Positions 6,195 through 14,654 are shown, numbered from the stretch's first letter. The stretch: 22,265 nucleotides of DNA from Fibrobacter sp. (GCA_017550445.1 JAFZOV010000096.1:1-22265), one strand, 5' to 3'. Program-made: numbers and translations. The notes: generated from the letters alone by a model not told the origin.

Positions 6195-9100
6195 TTAAGC
6201 TTTATGGCGCTGAAAATTTTTCTTGATCTTTCCGGCTTTATTTTTAGCTTTGTGGAAGATTGCATTCGGGAGCCAGAAGAAGGTCGGCACCAGGTACATG
6301 GTAAGGATTGCTGATACAATCAAGCCACCTACAGATGCAATACCCATGGGCTGGGTCATGGCAGCCACGTTGCCACCGAGGGCGAATGCCAGCGGAAGCT
6401 GTGCCACCACAGAAGCAAACGTTGCAAGCACAATGGGCTGGAACTTGTTTTCGCCGGCGGTCAAGATGGCAGAACGTCTGCCCATGGCTCCACTTCGGAG
6501 TAGTCTGTTCGCTTCGTCAAGCAGTAGAATAGCGTTGTTCACCACCACACCGATAAGCATCACGATAGCCATGAGCGCAATCATCGACAGAGCCTTGCCC
6601 GTAACGATAAGGGAAAGAATCACGCCGATAGCGCCCATCGGAATGGTCGTCATGATAATGAACGGCTGGGCAAAGCTTTCCAGGAGTGCAATCAGCAAAA
6701 TGTAGGTAAGGATGATAGCCATGAGAATTGCCGTCTTGAATTCTGCCACCATGTCATTTTGCATGTCGGCGTTACCACCGAATCCAAAATGCGTACCTTC
6801 GGGAACTTCATTCGTCATTTCAGCAGTAAGTTTACCGATCTTGCCCATGATTTCACCGGTAGTGTGGCCGGGGAGCAGGTTCATGGACACGTCAACACGT
6901 CTCATTTTGCGCTTGCGGTCGATACGGGTCGGGCCAGCACCGTCTTCGATGAAGAACAGTTCGTTGGCGTTTACGTATCCCTTCGGGGTCAAAATCGGGA
7001 GGTTTTCGATATCGCTATGGCTCTGGCGGTCTTTTTCCATCATGCGCACGTACACGTCGTATTCTTCGCCGTCTTCGGTGTACTGGCCTGCTTCGTAACC
7101 ACTTACGGCAATGTAGTTGTAAGTAGCGACGGTCTGGAGCGTGACGCCGTAATCGGCAAGAGCCTGGCGGTTCGGAATCATTCGAATTTCGGGCTTACCT
7201 GCTTCGTAGCTCATCTTCACGTCAACGATTCCGTCGATGGTTTCCTTGATGCGGTCCATCACGATTTGGGATGCCTTCACGACGGAGTCTGCATGCAGAC
7301 CGCTCACTTCGAGCACCACGTCACCGGCGGAGTTGTTGTTCGTTTCAGAAGCAGAGGTAGACTTGATCGAAATGAATGCGTCAGGAATGTCGGCCAGGTA
7401 GGGGCGCAGGGAATCGACAATCTGGTCGGTGCTGCGGGTACGGCCTTCCCAGTCCTTCAACAGCTTCACGCGCATGGTAGCCTGGTTCGTTGTCGTCATG
7501 CCGTTCGAACCACCCACGTTCATGCTGTAGTGCACGATTTCGGGAACATCCTTGATTCTAGATTCAATAATGCGTGCGACGCTGTCGGTGGTTTCGATGT
7601 TGGTGCCTACGGGCATTTCGAGCTTCACCGAAATCATGCCCTGGTCTTGCTTAGGCATCACTTCCACCGTGAGGAAGTTCTTGGCCATTATTCCGACAAG
7701 GAAAATCGTAGCAAGGAGTGCTACAACCTGGAATAACACGCCCGGAACAGAAAGACAGAACGAAAGCGTCTTCAGGTACACAAAGCGAATGCCGTTCAGT
7801 GCCTTGGGGAAGATTCCCAAGAAGCGGCTGATGAGGGAGGGCTTTTCTTCGATGATGTTTCCGTTTTCGTCTTTCTTTTTGCCCTTGAAGAGGTAGGCGG
7901 CCATGAGCGGCGTCAAGGTGAAGGTCACCAAAAGGGACACGAAGGTAGCGAACACCATGGTAAGGCCGAAGGTTCTAAAGAAGATACCGGCGATAGACTT
8001 CATGAAGGCGATAGGCACGAACACGCAAACGTTGGTAAGCGTCGATGCCATAATAGCCACCATGATTTCGCTGGTGCCCTTGTAGGCGGCTTCTTTCGGA
8101 TCCAACCCCAAGTTCAGCTTGTTGTTGATGTTTTCAAGCACCACGATAGAGTTCGTCACCAAAAGACCAACGGAACTCGACAGAGCCATGAGCGACATCA
8201 TGTTGATGCCGAATCCGGCGAAGTACATGAGCGTAAAGGCACCGACCACAGAAATAGGCATTGTGACGGCGGCAATGATCATCGTCGAGAACTTGCCCAG
8301 GAAGAGGAGCAGCAAGCCTGCTGTAAGGAAGATTGCGATGATGATGTTCTGAATCACGTTCTGGATGGATTCGTTCACGGCTTCGGACTTGTCGTAGACC
8401 AGTGTCAGCTTGAATCCTTCGGGAAGTGTTTTTTGAATTTCGGCGAGACGCTTGAGAACGCCCTTCGAAACTTCCACCACGTTGGCGTCGGAACGTTTCT
8501 TGATGTCCAGAGAGACCGAATTAATTCCGTTGAATCGGGATGCGGAGGAAATAGTTTCTACAGTATCCTTGACTTCGGCAATTTCCGAAAGCTTGATGAC
8601 TCCGTTTTTAGTCGGAATGTCCATGTCCCGCATTTCGTCAAGACTGGTAAACTTACCTGCGGTACGTACCGAGATATTCTTGTGCTTGCCGATGACTTCG
8701 CCGACAGGGTTGTTCACGTTTGCTTGACCAAAGATACCCATGATCGTGGAAATGTCCACGTTGCGGTCAATCATCTTATCCTTGTCGAGTTCAATCGAAA
8801 TCTGGCGGGTTGTACCACCGAAAAGGTCTACACTGGCAACGCCCGGAACAGAGGTGAACAGCGGCTCGATTTCGTCTTCCACCTTCTGGCGGAGTTCCGT
8901 GGAGTTGAGCGGTCCGGTGAACGAGATGGACATGATTGCTGCGCCGTTAATGTCCACTTTGGCAATAATCGGAGCCTTCACGGCGTCGGGGAAGTCTGCT
9001 GCCACCTGGTCAATCTTGGAACGAACGTCGTTTGCGGCGACATCCACATTGACGCCCATGTTGAACATGGCGACCACGATACCGTAGTTTTCAAGGCAGA

Positions 9101-9341
9101 TGGACTGCACGTAGTCGATACCATCCACCAGTTCCACCTGTTCTTCGATAGGCTTGATGATGGTTGTTTCGATTTCTTCGGGGTTTGCGCCCGCGTAGAT
9201 GATGGTTCCGGTGACCACGGGGACGTCGAATTTCGGCATCAGGTCCACCACCATCATGGAATAGGTATAAAGACCGAAAACCACCACGGTCAAAATGACC
9301 ATGAGCATGGTAATCGGTTTATAGATACTGGCCTTAATCAT
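6195..9341 (-). CDS. RND-family efflux permease (AcrB/HAE1-like) with altered proton relay
   Basis: The 1048-residue product has the full RND architecture: TM1 (about 12-33), first periplasmic porter/docking loop, TM2-TM6 (about 330-480), a hydrophobic TM7 (about 530), second periplasmic loop, and TM8-TM12 (about 855-1030). In AcrB, trimeric permeases of this type exchange protons for drugs. Family motifs are clear (GANPEEIETTIIKPIEEQV; SVGLLVTNSIVVLENI in TM4; VVVNNAILLLDEANRLL in TM10). Compared with the AcrB relay D407, D408, K940 and R971, the aligned residues here are T396, N397, N935 and Q968, all uncharged. The frame is intact and full length, so this is not a decayed gene. It is the last gene of a TolC-adaptor-permease operon, 13 bp after the adaptor, with its Shine-Dalgarno GAGTAGGAGA overlapping the adaptor stop. 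Confidence 0.95.
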   Translation of the reverse strand: MIKASIYKPITMLMVILTVVVFGLYTYSMMVVDLMPKFDVPVVTGTIIYAGANPEEIETTIIKPIEEQVELVDGIDYVQSICLENYGIVVAMFNMGVNVDVAANDVRSKIDQVAADFPDAVKAPIIAKVDINGAAIMSISFTGPLNSTELRQKVEDEIEPLFTSVPGVASVDLFGGTTRQISIELDKDKMIDRNVDISTIMGIFGQANVNNPVGEVIGKHKNISVRTAGKFTSLDEMRDMDIPTKNGVIKLSEIAEVKDTVETISSASRFNGINSVSLDIKKRSDANVVEVSKGVLKRLAEIQKTLPEGFKLTLVYDKSEAVNESIQNVIQNIIIAIFLTAGLLLLFLGKFSTMIIAAVTMPISVVGAFTLMYFAGFGINMMSLMALSSSVGLLVTNSIVVLENINNKLNLGLDPKEAAYKGTSEIMVAIMASTLTNVCVFVPIAFMKSIAGIFFRTFGLTMVFATFVSLLVTFTLTPLMAAYLFKGKKKDENGNIIEEKPSLISRFLGIFPKALNGIRFVYLKTLSFCLSVPGVLFQVVALLATIFLVGIMAKNFLTVEVMPKQDQGMISVKLEMPVGTNIETTDSVARIIESRIKDVPEIVHYSMNVGGSNGMTTTNQATMRVKLLKDWEGRTRSTDQIVDSLRPYLADIPDAFISIKSTSASETNNNSAGDVVLEVSGLHADSVVKASQIVMDRIKETIDGIVDVKMSYEAGKPEIRMIPNRQALADYGVTLQTVATYNYIAVSGYEAGQYTEDGEEYDVYVRMMEKDRQSHSDIENLPILTPKGYVNANELFFIEDGAGPTRIDRKRKMRRVDVSMNLLPGHTTGEIMGKIGKLTAEMTNEVPEGTHFGFGGNADMQNDMVAEFKTAILMAIILTYILLIALLESFAQPFIIMTTIPMGAIGVILSLIVTGKALSMIALMAIVMLIGVVVNNAILLLDEANRLLRSGAMGRRSAILTAGENKFQPIVLATFASVVAQLPLAFALGGNVAAMTQPMGIASVGGLIVSAILTMYLVPTFFWLPNAIFHKAKNKAGKIKKNFQRHKA

Positions 9342-9354
9342 TCAGAAAAATCTC

Positions 9355-10398
9355 CTACTCTACAACCAGAACCTTATCACCGTCGTTCATCTTGGACTGG
9401 CCTTCGACAATAATGGTTTCGTTGCCTTCGAGACCTTCGGTAATCTGTACATCGTTTTTGGTTTGGACTCCAAGCTTGACCATCTTACGGAGAGCCTTGC
9501 CCTCGTCGGTAACGGTCCAAATGATATTGATGCCGTTGCGGTAAACGATAGCTTCGGTAGGAACAACGATACCTTCGACCTGGCGGGCTTCGAGTTCTGC
9601 TGTTACGTACATGCCGGGCAAGAGCTTCTTGTCTTTGTTGTTGAAAGTGATTTCAACTGGGAAGAAGTGCGTGGTTGGATCTGCGGCCAACGGAATCAAG
9701 GATACCTTTCCTTTGACGGTTTCACCGGCAACCGTTACGGATGCAGTTGCTCCTTTCTTGAAGTATCCGATATCCTTGCTCGTAATATTGAGTTTCAGAA
9801 CTACCTGGTTCAGCTTTGCAATGGTGGCAAATTCCTTGTTCTGGCCCGGGGTCTGGCCGACCTTGTACTTGATTTCGGTGACCACGCCGGCTTCGGGAGC
9901 GAGAATCAAAGTGGCGCGGCGGGCGGTTTCAAGTCCCATCTTGGCGACCTTGAGTTCCATCTCTTTGCCTTCCATTTCTTGCTGGCTGATGCCGCCCTTT
10001 GCGTGGAGTTCGCGCATGCGTTCCACGGTCTTTTCGAGAAGAGCTGTTTTTTCTTGAGCTTCCTGGTACTGGGTGTTGTCACCGGTGTAGAGGTATTCGG
10101 CAATCACCTGGTCTTTTTGAACGGTGGAGCCCACCTGCACGTTGATTTTGGCAATCGGGTCGCCCATCTTGCAAATGGCGCTGTTCTGGTTAATGCCTTG
10201 AATGGTGCCGCTGAACTTACGTATGTCGGTAAGCTTGGAGGTACCGGCCTTTACAACGCGGGCGGGCTTCCCTTTTTCTTTCTGGATTTCTTCGATAGTC
10301 GTTGGCTTCTTTTCGGTCTTATCATCTTTCTTGTCGCAGGCGACAAACATCAGCGATGCGGCAACAATGGTCAGGAGGGTTTTAACAGTCTTGTTCAT
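9355..10398 (-). CDS. RND efflux periplasmic adaptor (membrane fusion protein), lipoprotein
   Basis: This AcrA-like adaptor (347 aa) would link the inner-membrane permease to the outer-membrane channel. It begins MNKTVKTLLTIVAASLMFVAC, a lipoprotein signal with Cys21 as the acylated residue. A first lipoyl half (about 75-105, 'KINVQVGSTVQKDQVIAEY'), a helical hairpin (about 110-160), a second lipoyl half ('LILAPEAGVVTEIKYKVGQ') and a beta-barrel domain with 'LLPGMYVTAELEAR', followed by 'IVVPTEAIVYRNG', are in family order. AGAGGAAAG precedes the ATG at good spacing. It lies between the channel and permease genes, 20 and 13 bp from each. Confidence 0.95.
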   Translation of the reverse strand: MNKTVKTLLTIVAASLMFVACDKKDDKTEKKPTTIEEIQKEKGKPARVVKAGTSKLTDIRKFSGTIQGINQNSAICKMGDPIAKINVQVGSTVQKDQVIAEYLYTGDNTQYQEAQEKTALLEKTVERMRELHAKGGISQQEMEGKEMELKVAKMGLETARRATLILAPEAGVVTEIKYKVGQTPGQNKEFATIAKLNQVVLKLNITSKDIGYFKKGATASVTVAGETVKGKVSLIPLAADPTTHFFPVEITFNNKDKKLLPGMYVTAELEARQVEGIVVPTEAIVYRNGINIIWTVTDEGKALRKMVKLGVQTKNDVQITEGLEGNETIIVEGQSKMNDGDKVLVVE

Positions 10399-10418
10399 TC
10401 TTTCCTCTTCTCTTCTTA

Positions 10419-11831
10419 TTAATATTCACCGGTGGCCTGAAGGAGGGCGTTATAAGCCTGGTTCCAGTTTACGATAGCTCGCATGTAGCCGAGCTTTGCT
10501 GTACGAAGGTCGTTTTCTGCGGAGAGAAGGTTCAATTGAGTTTCTCTTCCGAGCTTGTAGCTATCGTTGGTCAGGTCGTAATTCTTTTGAGCCAGATCGA
10601 TTTGGCGCTTGGCGATTTCAATCTGGGTGTTTGCGTCTTCAAGAGAGTTGGCGCAAGATTCAATTTGTACGCGGAATCCGCGTTCGACGGTTTCTTTCTT
10701 GATTTGGGCGGAACGCAAGTCCGACTTTGCTTGGACAACGGCTTCTTTGGTTTTCATGCCGTTGAAAAGGTTCATGGTAAGGTTCAGGCCCACATACTTG
10801 TTGATGTTGTCATCCCAGTCTGGGGCATCCCATTGGTAAAAGTGATTCTTGTTGTTGGTGTACTTGAGGCCGCCCACCAGCACGATGGTCGGCTTGTAGC
10901 CTCCCTGTTCAATAGAAACGTTCTTGTCGAGCATTTCTTCGGAGGCTTGGAGCATTACAAGTTCTTTACGGCGTTTTTTCACGTTAGCCATGGACGTGTC
11001 GGGGTAGGCGTAACCCTGCTGTGGATCGCGGAGGTCTCCTTTAAACTGCACGTCGGTTTCCCAGTCGAGCCCCATGGTGTTCAGGAGAGCATTGCGGGCT
11101 AGGATGCGTTGTTTCTCGGTGCTGGTAATCTCAGAGTTTAACTGGTCCATCTTGAGCTGCACGCGAATTAGGTCAAGCTCCGTTTGCATGCCGCTCTTGA
11201 GTCCCTGTTCCACGAAATTCAGGTTTTCCTGCAACAAATCTTTTCCCTGGTGCAGGATTGTGATAGAAGAATCGAGGAAAATAAGCTGGTCAAAGGCATT
11301 TTCGACATTGTAGCGGATGTTTGACTTTGTATTTTCGAGGCTGACTTCCTTGACATGCTTATAGGCTTTGGCAATTTCGATGCCTGTCCCCACTTTACCC
11401 TGGGCGTAAAGAATCTGGGTGGCGGTAAGCCCGACGGAAGACTGCCAACGGTAACCTTGCTGAGACATACCGTAGATAAGGCCGTCAATGGCGCCCGCGT
11501 TCACGTAGTCGTAAGCAGAGGCTTCGCTTCCGTCGTTCAATTTGGTTTGTGTCTCGGCCAAAGCATTTGTAACGGGCATCCTGTTCTTGACATCGTCCAA
11601 GCCGAAAATACGCATGACAGATGCGCTGAGGTCGATAGACGGGAGAGCGTTGCCGTAACCGGCGTCAACCTGGGAATTTGCTGAAATTAGTTCCTGTTCG
11701 GCGGTTTTTACGTCCGAAGACTTTTCGAGGGCTATGTTGACCGCTTCTTCGCGGGTGTAAGTCGTTGCCCAAACCAACTGGGGAACGATACTCAGCGCCA
11801 TAGCCGATAATGCTGCTAAATGCCTGGGCAT
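10419..11831 (-). CDS. TolC-family outer-membrane efflux channel
   Basis: The start is the ATG at 11831 (470 aa). The open frame continues upstream to 11993, but only this start gives a signal peptide (MPRHLAALSAMALSIVPQLVWA, cleavage about 22) and a Shine-Dalgarno TAGGAGT at correct spacing. The mature protein shows the two-repeat helical pattern of TolC proteins: 'YTREEAVNIALEKSSDVKTA' at the start, and in the second half 'YVGLNLTMNLFNG', 'RGFRVQIESCANSLEDA' and 'AQKNYDLTNDSYKLGRETQL', and it ends with 'ATGEY'. It forms the outer-membrane exit duct of the pump whose adaptor and permease follow. It is the first gene of the operon, with a TACATTTG promoter box and a pair of direct repeats upstream. 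Confidence 0.93.
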   Translation of the reverse strand: MPRHLAALSAMALSIVPQLVWATTYTREEAVNIALEKSSDVKTAEQELISANSQVDAGYGNALPSIDLSASVMRIFGLDDVKNRMPVTNALAETQTKLNDGSEASAYDYVNAGAIDGLIYGMSQQGYRWQSSVGLTATQILYAQGKVGTGIEIAKAYKHVKEVSLENTKSNIRYNVENAFDQLIFLDSSITILHQGKDLLQENLNFVEQGLKSGMQTELDLIRVQLKMDQLNSEITSTEKQRILARNALLNTMGLDWETDVQFKGDLRDPQQGYAYPDTSMANVKKRRKELVMLQASEEMLDKNVSIEQGGYKPTIVLVGGLKYTNNKNHFYQWDAPDWDDNINKYVGLNLTMNLFNGMKTKEAVVQAKSDLRSAQIKKETVERGFRVQIESCANSLEDANTQIEIAKRQIDLAQKNYDLTNDSYKLGRETQLNLLSAENDLRTAKLGYMRAIVNWNQAYNALLQATGEY

Positions 11832-11860
11832 TCTTACTCCTATATACACTTTTTGCGGTG

Positions 11861-11868
11861 CAAATGTA
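11861..11868 (-). promoter_or_regulatory. TACATTTG promoter box of the efflux operon
   Basis: The minus strand reads TACATTTG, an exact match to TAnnTTTG, preceded by a T-run. It ends 29 bp before the ATG at 11831, giving a leader of about 24 bases with TAGGAGT. Confidence 0.5.
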
Positions 11869-11907
11869 AAAAATTGTTGCTCCATATATAAGGGCTCGTT
11901 GCCGATT

Positions 11908-11940
11908 TTGGGGATGAAATGCACAAATTGGGGGATGAAA
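11908..11940. promoter_or_regulatory. pair of direct repeats, 21 bp apart, upstream of the efflux operon promoter
   Basis: GGGGATGAAA occurs at 11910-11919 and again at 11931-11940, exactly 21 bp (two helical turns) apart; TTGGGG precedes the first and TTGGGGG the second. The repeats lie about 40-80 bp upstream of the TACATTTG box, where activators of efflux operons commonly bind. No regulator gene is adjacent. Confidence 0.35.
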
Positions 11941-11963
11941 AACAGCCTGCCGGAGGGGCAGGC
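11937..11963 (-). terminator. intrinsic terminator of the subtilase-like gene
   Basis: On the minus strand GCCTGCC and GGCAGGC (stem 11945-11963, 5-base loop) are followed by TGTTTTTC. It lies downstream of the stop at 12011 and overlaps one of the direct repeats upstream of the efflux operon. Confidence 0.7.
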
Positions 11964-11975
11964 CGCGGTTGTGAA

Positions 11976-11996
11976 AATTTGTGCTAGGCGCAAATT
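11976..11996. other. second hairpin between the subtilase-like gene and its terminator
   Basis: AATTTGTGC and GCGCAAATT pair over 9 bp (one G-T wobble) with loop TAG. It has no U-tract. It begins about 15 bp after the subtilase-like stop and may stabilise the 3' end of the mRNA. Confidence 0.5.
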
Positions 11997-12010
11997 ATGT
12001 CTGTGGATTG

Positions 12011-13969
12011 TTAAAGTCCCGCAACGTCGAATCCCAATGCCATCTGATCGATGTGCTCAGAATCGGACGGAGTCCGGTCGGTCCAAAGAAGAATGCGGAA
12101 CACAAGGTAATTGGCGCTTGACGTAAATGATACCTTTTCGTATGCGTTCATGCCGTCATCAGAACTTGCCAATGGGTGATCTACATCGATGTTGTTCACG
12201 TTAGAGGAGCTGTTTTCGTATACGAAAAGGTCGAAATCTTGCGGGACTCTGTGAACGGTGTTAATGTCAAAACCGGAGCTTAACCAAGCAATTGCGGCGG
12301 AGAAGTTCGTCTTGTCTGTAGGACGCTTGACACAGAATCGAATTTCCTGTTTACCATTCGTATTGGTAAGTGTACTCAGCTTGCTAATTTCGCCCAACCA
12401 ATAGCGGGATTCGTGGAATACTTCATTGTGGTCCTTATCGAACACTACGCTACGGTAAGAAGGAATTTTTGTTGTTACTGGAGTTCCGCTCGGGTACGGG
12501 GTTTTTATATCAATATCGCCAGAAGACAGCATCAGCGCCTTGACAACTTCAGGATGCCAACGGTAGAACGGGTTGGCTGCCAGAAGATTTGCAATCATGC
12601 CTGCCGTATAGGCTGCTGCGGCTTCTGAACCGTCGTAATACGGGTTGTAGGTATAATCTATTCCCGTAGATTTGTCTTTGTATACCCTTTTTTCTTCGCT
12701 TGGGTAGTTGTTGTTGCTTTGGTGGTCAAAATAGAAATGGGAATAATTGTAGATTTCTGGCTTTTTGGAACCTTCCCAAACATTGTTCCCGTTGTTACAA
12801 TTACCTATGCCGTTTCTACAATATAGGCTGTAGATCGAATTGTAGCTCGTAATCTTTCCATTGATTGCGTCTACTGCACCAACGGTAATGGCGTTGGCGG
12901 CGTGAGCTTCTAAGCCCAGGTGACCGGAATTGTTTCTGACGCTAAAATTGCCGGCGGCAATAACTTCAATGCGGCGATTGTTAAGAATCATGTTGTCAAT
13001 CGCCATTGACTGGTAAGAGTATTGTTTTGCCACCGTGTTGTCCACGTTGCCGTATTGACGGTTTCGAACCCCCATATAAATCAAGGGACTGCGATGATCC
13101 GGATTTAAAGGGTGGTCTGTGGGCCATATCGGACTTTCCGATCCAACGAAGATTGCTGAGTGCTTTGTAGATGCCTTTAGAATGTTGTAAGTCCTAGACG
13201 ACATCATTTCCGATGCGGGTGTGGGATTGAATACTTCGCCAGAGGCGAGCCTAAAATAAGGAACCGATTTTGACGGGTCTAATTTTGTCGGGAGAGCGTC
13301 AATGGACATGTAAATGCCGACGTCATCCCATTCATAATGGGGCGATGATGGGTAATCGTACCACCAGAGAGAATACCTTTTGGCATTGTTTTCGACGCCA
13401 GAAAAAGTCGTATAGTCGATTGTCACCATATTGCCGTAGTTCGAGTAAGCGTATGGCGATGGCTGTTGGTTGTTGCTGAAAGTATAACTCGATGTTGTGA
13501 GCTGATAGGCACTCGTAGGAAGATTTGTCCTTGTGCCGTACAGGAATCCTGTGGGCTCTGTACGTTGCATTGGTACAGGGATAAACACCTCGTTGGATGT
13601 TTCCATATAGCCGTGGTTTCCCGTCAATTCGTTAAACCAGTTTTCAGAATAGGTTCCTTGTTGATAATACCGCTTCATGTAATAGGGGTGTGTGGTATTT
13701 TCAATGCCTCTGTTATTGAATATGCCTGTTATGGCGTCTGCATTTCCCCTTAATCCAGGATTTGTAGCCTTTGCTAAAGCCTTGGAGGTTAATGACGAAC
13801 CGACTTGTTGATCGCTTTTCTTCTTCATCTTGGAATAGTCGATGTCTTTGTAGACCATCGGAGAATTCATTTTGCTTCCGCGACGTCCAAGAAGGTCGTA
13901 GTTGGCTGTGGCTGCGATAGAAATGCCGAAGCAACCCATCGCGATTATCGATGTGATTTTTTTATTCAT
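12011..13969 (-). CDS. secreted subtilisin-fold (S8) protein, probably catalytically inactive
   Basis: The start is the ATG at 13969 (652 aa) preceded by GAGGAG; a GTG two codons upstream is also in frame. MNKKITSIIAMGCFGISIAATA is a signal peptide. The middle resembles an S8 peptidase: 'IEVIAAGNFS' with the oxyanion Asn at 341, 'HAANAITVGAVDAINGKITS', 'KKPEIYNYS', and 'GSEAAAAYTAGMIANLLA' where GTSxAxP is expected, followed by 'PEVVKALMLSSG'. The catalytic Ser position is Glu449. A possible His is H270 (TKHSAIFVG) and a possible Asp is D224 (IYMSIDALP), both weakly supported. The C-terminal ~150 residues look like the beta domain often found after S8 peptidases ('SAAIAWLSSG', 'DFDLFVYE'). 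It is a single-gene unit with its own promoter and terminator. It could be a pseudoprotease with a binding role or a divergent protease. Confidence 0.75.
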   Translation of the reverse strand: MNKKITSIIAMGCFGISIAATANYDLLGRRGSKMNSPMVYKDIDYSKMKKKSDQQVGSSLTSKALAKATNPGLRGNADAITGIFNNRGIENTTHPYYMKRYYQQGTYSENWFNELTGNHGYMETSNEVFIPVPMQRTEPTGFLYGTRTNLPTSAYQLTTSSYTFSNNQQPSPYAYSNYGNMVTIDYTTFSGVENNAKRYSLWWYDYPSSPHYEWDDVGIYMSIDALPTKLDPSKSVPYFRLASGEVFNPTPASEMMSSRTYNILKASTKHSAIFVGSESPIWPTDHPLNPDHRSPLIYMGVRNRQYGNVDNTVAKQYSYQSMAIDNMILNNRRIEVIAAGNFSVRNNSGHLGLEAHAANAITVGAVDAINGKITSYNSIYSLYCRNGIGNCNNGNNVWEGSKKPEIYNYSHFYFDHQSNNNYPSEEKRVYKDKSTGIDYTYNPYYDGSEAAAAYTAGMIANLLAANPFYRWHPEVVKALMLSSGDIDIKTPYPSGTPVTTKIPSYRSVVFDKDHNEVFHESRYWLGEISKLSTLTNTNGKQEIRFCVKRPTDKTNFSAAIAWLSSGFDINTVHRVPQDFDLFVYENSSSNVNNIDVDHPLASSDDGMNAYEKVSFTSSANYLVFRILLWTDRTPSDSEHIDQMALGFDVAGL

Positions 13970-14001
13970 TCTCACTCCTCATTTATTTGTTAGTGATTTC
14001 T

Positions 14002-14009
14002 TAAATATA
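14002..14009 (-). promoter_or_regulatory. promoter box of the subtilase-like gene
   Basis: The minus strand reads TATATTTA within TAGTATATATT (14004-14014). It ends 32 bp before the ATG at 13969. The leader holds GAGGAG just before the start. Confidence 0.45.
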
Positions 14010-14014
14010 TACTA

Positions 14015-14217
14015 TCGATTTTGAATTAGATATTTTATTCTTAAATTTTACAATAACATTAACTAATTGTATACAAGCTAATGTATTTCTGTGTGTGTAC
14101 GAAAGCGATAAGATATCGTGAGATGTTAATCTTTTAGAATGAAAATGAAATACTTTATTTGGTGACTTTTTGTTGCTGTATAGCTGTTGTATGATTTATG
14201 TGCTAAGGTGTATATAA
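14015..14217. other. AT-rich intergenic stretch without a recognisable gene
   Basis: This region lies between the subtilase-like promoter and the ybaB terminator. It is clearly more AT-rich than the rest of the window, has no open frame of note on either strand, and no strong hairpin. It may hold upstream activation sequence for the subtilase-like gene; nothing specific can be supported. Confidence 0.4.
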
Positions 14218-14222
14218 ATAAA

Positions 14223-14274
14223 AAAACTCATCTCTCGTTGGCGGAAAAATCCGCTGTTCAAGAGACTGAGTTTT
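14223..14274. terminator. long hairpin terminator after ybaB
   Basis: AAAACTCA (14223-14230) pairs with TGAGTTTT (14267-14274), TCTCT (14231-14235) with AGAGA (14261-14265), and an inner stem GCGGA/TCCGC (14241-14254) caps it. On the minus strand the arm ends in a T7 run, so it ends ybaB transcripts; the plus strand also has a short T-run. Confidence 0.85.
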
Positions 14275-14303
14275 GGTAAACTGGTTTATTTGACAGAGTC
14301 AGA

Positions 14304-14612
14304 TTACATCAGGCCGGGGATTTTCATGCCGCCGGTAATGCCGCTGATGCTTTCCTGGGTGGCTTCGTCTTTTTTCTTGACGGCTGCGTTGATGGCGGCC
14401 ATCAGCAAGTCTTCGAGAGCTTCCACGTCGTCCTTGTCTACGGCGTCGGGGTTAATTTTGATCATGGTGACAACGCCCTTACCGTTCATGGCAACCTTCA
14501 CCATTCCGCCGCCGGCTTCGGCTTCGAAACTTTGTGCCTTGAGGTCGCTCTGCGCCTTCATCATCTTGCTCTGCATTTTTTGAAGGTCGCGCAACATTTT
14601 GCTCATATCCAT
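14304..14612 (-). CDS. ybaB: YbaB/EbfC-family nucleoid-associated protein
   Basis: The 102-residue product matches the family length. It has the long N-terminal helix (MDMSKMLRDLQKMQSKMMKAQ), the beta strand region ('VKVAMNGKGVVTMIKINPD') and a C-terminal helix ('ALEDLLMAAINAAVKKKDEA') ending in a Met/Gly-rich tail. YbaB dimers bind DNA without strict specificity. The gene follows dnaX, the usual neighbour, by 42 bp, but has its own promoter box in that gap and a GAGGAAAA Shine-Dalgarno sequence. recR, often the third member, is absent because a strong terminator follows. Confidence 0.95.
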   Translation of the reverse strand: MDMSKMLRDLQKMQSKMMKAQSDLKAQSFEAEAGGGMVKVAMNGKGVVTMIKINPDAVDKDDVEALEDLLMAAINAAVKKKDEATQESISGITGGMKIPGLM

Positions 14613-14636
14613 AGTGTTTTCCTCGTTGTTTTTGCG

Positions 14637-14644
14637 GTAATATA
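14637..14644 (-). promoter_or_regulatory. promoter box of ybaB in the dnaX-ybaB gap
   Basis: The minus strand reads TATATTAC inside TACTATATT (14639-14647), 8 bp or less after the dnaX stop and 24 bp before the ybaB ATG. The leader carries GAGGAAAA. ybaB can thus be transcribed independently of dnaX. Confidence 0.5.
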
Positions 14645-14654
14645 GTAAAAAGGG

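Noticed and set aside
8433..9413. Long plus-strand open frame (326 codons) opposite the RND permease gene
   Set aside because: It is antisense to a clear family member, lacks a Shine-Dalgarno sequence and has His/Asp/Val-rich composition typical of the complement of a real gene. The same applies to 6759-7736, 15639-16463, 18313-19488 and 1792-2598.
11832..11993. Upstream extension of the TolC-like frame to 11993
   Set aside because: It would bury the signal peptide, cross the promoter box and read through the terminator of the neighbouring gene; the ATG at 11831 has a good Shine-Dalgarno sequence.
14015..14217. AT-rich gap as a replication origin or small RNA gene
   Set aside because: No repeated DnaA-box-like motifs, no stable fold and no promoter-terminator pair facing the same way across it.
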